Positions 62,403-64,000 of a stretch of DNA of 64,000 bases are shown one piece after another. The DNA lies in the NCBI GenBank assembly GCA_030340625.1, contig JAOPHQ010002297.1:104501-168500 (forward strand), given 5' to 3'. Every line of letters starts with the position of its first letter. The first letter of the stretch is position 1. Source of the DNA: Merluccius polli (lineage: Eukaryota; Chordata; Actinopteri; Gadiformes; Merlucciidae). Position numbers and translations under genes: made by a program. The notes below the pieces were generated by a model. It worked only from the letters and a program-made list of their open reading frames with translations. It did not search any database and was not told the DNA's origin.

Positions 62403-63524
62403 GCGGTCGAATAAGAATTGGCACCTGCGAGAGTGACACGCGTGGGTATTTCCGCGGCGTTATTATTTTCAAGAGCGCAGAATACAGTCGTGCAGTGTAG
62501 TTTGGCCTATTTCTACCTCGCTGGGTGTTTACAGATGCTCAGCGTGCGCTGGGAAGTACTTATTCGGTTATCTCGGTGTCATCGCACATATTAAATGCCT
62601 TTGGGCACACTTACGTACTGTCATTGAAAAAAGAAAAAGAAAGAAGTGCTTTAGTGCCTTTTCTACACTGGTAATAAAAAGCAATGCTTTTCTTCGGTGA
62701 TGTCTTGCCGTTGTACGGCGACGGCTATTAATACACAACGCACAATAATAGGGACTGTCAGGACACAACTGTGAACTCCTGAATACACCAGAAGATCTTA
62801 TCTTAAGACAAGTCATAACAGTCATTCTTATTTGACTCATTTTACGACAAACTACAAACTCTCCACATATCTATTTTTTTAATGATATGGACATTATGGT
62901 TATGGTTATGAAGTATGAGGTATATGTGTAGCACTCCTCACTAACTGTTTGGCTCACTAAAGTGTTCGGCTCAAGATAATACTAAGACAAATACACTATA
63001 TTATTTTGGTTGGCAGTTAGCAAAAATCAGACACACAAATTGGCTACTTATATGGATATTTAAAACATTTAGAGGCCTATTATTTGACAACGTTGAAGAA
63101 ATTTAGACTTTTTAAGACTCCAATGCTTCTGATCATCAAATGCCCAAACATCCAATAATATGGTCTACTAAGGAATATCAAAATTAAAATGTCAAAGCAA
63201 ACACAAATGGACCTTATTGAATTTAGTTTGATAATACAATATGGAGACCAGATACATGATAATTGCCTCTCTTTTTGAAATGCTACAGCATTTGGAAAAA
63301 GTGATTTGCTCTTTTAAGTTCCTTGGTTTTTAAAAGTCACAAGCAATTACGGCGGTGCTTCCAAAATGGTTTTGTAGGTTTGTGCACTGACAATTATAAT
63401 ACAACTTTTGAACTTTGCAAACATCGACTAACCTATGTATCAATATGCTTATTAATATCATAATCATATTAATAACATTAATATGATAATAATAGTATTA
63501 TGATTATTATTATGATTATTAGTG

Positions 63525-63600
63525 TTGTTATTGTATATTATTATTATTATTATTATTATTACTGTTAATGTTAATATTAATGTTAATGTTATTATGATTT
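63525..63600. repeat. TTA-rich repeat just before exon 6
   Basis: (ATT)n and TAATGTTAATAT-type repeats end about 45 bases upstream of the exon 6 acceptor. Confidence 0.85.
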
Positions 63601-63645
63601 TTATTATGATTATATTGCTTTGATGTGCCATATTGTTTCCTTCAG

Positions 63646-63748
63646 GTGTGATGGGCGAATATGAGCCAAAGATTGAAGTGCAGTTTCCAGAGCTGGTCCA
63701 TGGGGCCAAGGGATCCACGATGAAGCTGGAGTGTTTTGCCCTGGGAAA
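63646..63748 (+). CDS. cntn3: Contactin-3-like, coding exon 6 (start of Ig3)
   Basis: The exon encodes residues 224 (split Gly) to 257 plus two bases of codon 258. It reads GVMGEYEPKIEVQFPE and then AKGSTMKLECFALG. The VMGEYEPKIEV segment is nearly invariant in contactins 3-6, and C253 in LECFALG is the first cysteine of Ig3. The open codon begins AA and would be Asn if the family pattern GNP continues in the next exon. The acceptor is TTCCTTCAG before 63646 and the donor is AA|GTAAGT at 63749. LVHG before AKGST differs from mammalian paralogues. The protein continues beyond the window, where Ig3 to Ig6, four FNIII domains and a GPI-anchor signal are expected from the family. Confidence 0.94.
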
Positions 63749-64000
63749 GTAAGTGGACTCTGATGACTAGTTACCGACTCTAGTGACTAGTTACAACTCT
63801 AGTGACTAGTTACCGACTCTAATGACTCCGGTCACCATTCTCAGTGGTAGGCTATGCTAACCAGCATTACGTGTACATTTGTGTTGGTGTCAGCGTGATA
63901 GTAATAACGGATCCAGCAGTCCTACTATGTTATAGCAGAACTTGAAATATTCTACCCAAGAAAGCAATATGATTGGTAATAGTGTGTGTAGTAACAGTGT
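63749..64000 (+). other. Start of the next intron
   Basis: The donor GTAAGTGG is followed almost at once by a short minisatellite (63756-63829). The remaining bases to the window edge show nothing recognisable. Confidence 0.8.
63756..63829. repeat. 20-bp minisatellite next to the exon 6 donor
   Basis: The unit GACTCTAGTGACTAGTTACC repeats about 3.5 times. It starts only seven bases after the donor GT. Confidence 0.85.

Larger units (their letters stand above)
59857..63645 (+). other. Intron between Ig2 and Ig3
   Basis: The 3.8 kb intron begins GTGAGCCT and ends GTTTCCTTCAG. It contains a LINE- or SINE-like fragment near 59880-59935 (a TTTATTTATGTAGCG motif with AAAGTGCTT), a GA-rich tract near 61380-61435, a C run followed by CA repeats (62247-62282) and TTA repeats (62380-62402, 63525-63600). 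Between these I see only unremarkable intronic sequence. Confidence 0.8.

Overview
This is a 64 kb piece of a vertebrate, almost certainly teleost fish, nuclear genome. It lies inside the 5' half of one large plus-strand gene. Six exons with GT-AG junctions, compatible phases and one continuous reading frame encode the N-terminus of a neural cell-adhesion protein of the contactin CNTN3/4/6 group. The best fit is contactin-3 (cntn3). Together they give a start codon, a signal peptide, Ig domain 1 (two exons), Ig domain 2 (two exons) and the beginning of Ig domain 3: 257 full codons plus two bases. The remaining Ig domains, the fibronectin III domains and the GPI-anchor signal would lie beyond the right edge. 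The first coding exon has a good splice acceptor, so the promoter and at least one 5' non-coding exon lie upstream of it, not identified here. No second gene was found.

Layout: 1-4550 upstream intron; 4551-4691 signal-peptide exon; a 24.4 kb intron; 29046-29181 and 32545-32723 (Ig1); a 6.9 kb intron; 39624-39719 and, after a 19.9 kb intron, 59653-59856 (Ig2); 63646-63748 (start of Ig3); then intron to the end. About 99% of the window is non-coding.

The introns hold very dense simple repeats (CA/GT, GA/CT, TA, long poly-C and poly-G runs), minisatellites and short non-autonomous mobile elements. Several mobile elements can be delimited to the base by terminal inverted repeats and target-site duplications: two hAT-type elements (10842-11241; 41888-42381, the latter nested inside a SINE), two related elements with TAGCC ends and 9-bp duplications (13009-13464, 26146-26633) and one TA-flanked element (54123-54572). 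A tRNA-derived SINE family recurs about eight times in both orientations. A 142-bp near-perfect hairpin followed by a 190-bp tandem repeat (24798-26056) and a pair of 27-bp minisatellites (47716-49108) are the most unusual structures. The density of simple repeats recalls what is reported for codfishes, but that assignment is only a guess.

Most long open frames are low-complexity translations of CA, GA, CT or minisatellite tracts and are not genes. No prokaryotic features, CRISPR arrays, rRNA or intact tRNA genes were seen. I did not find a new biological system; the findings are mobile-element structures, repeat arrays and gene-structure questions.
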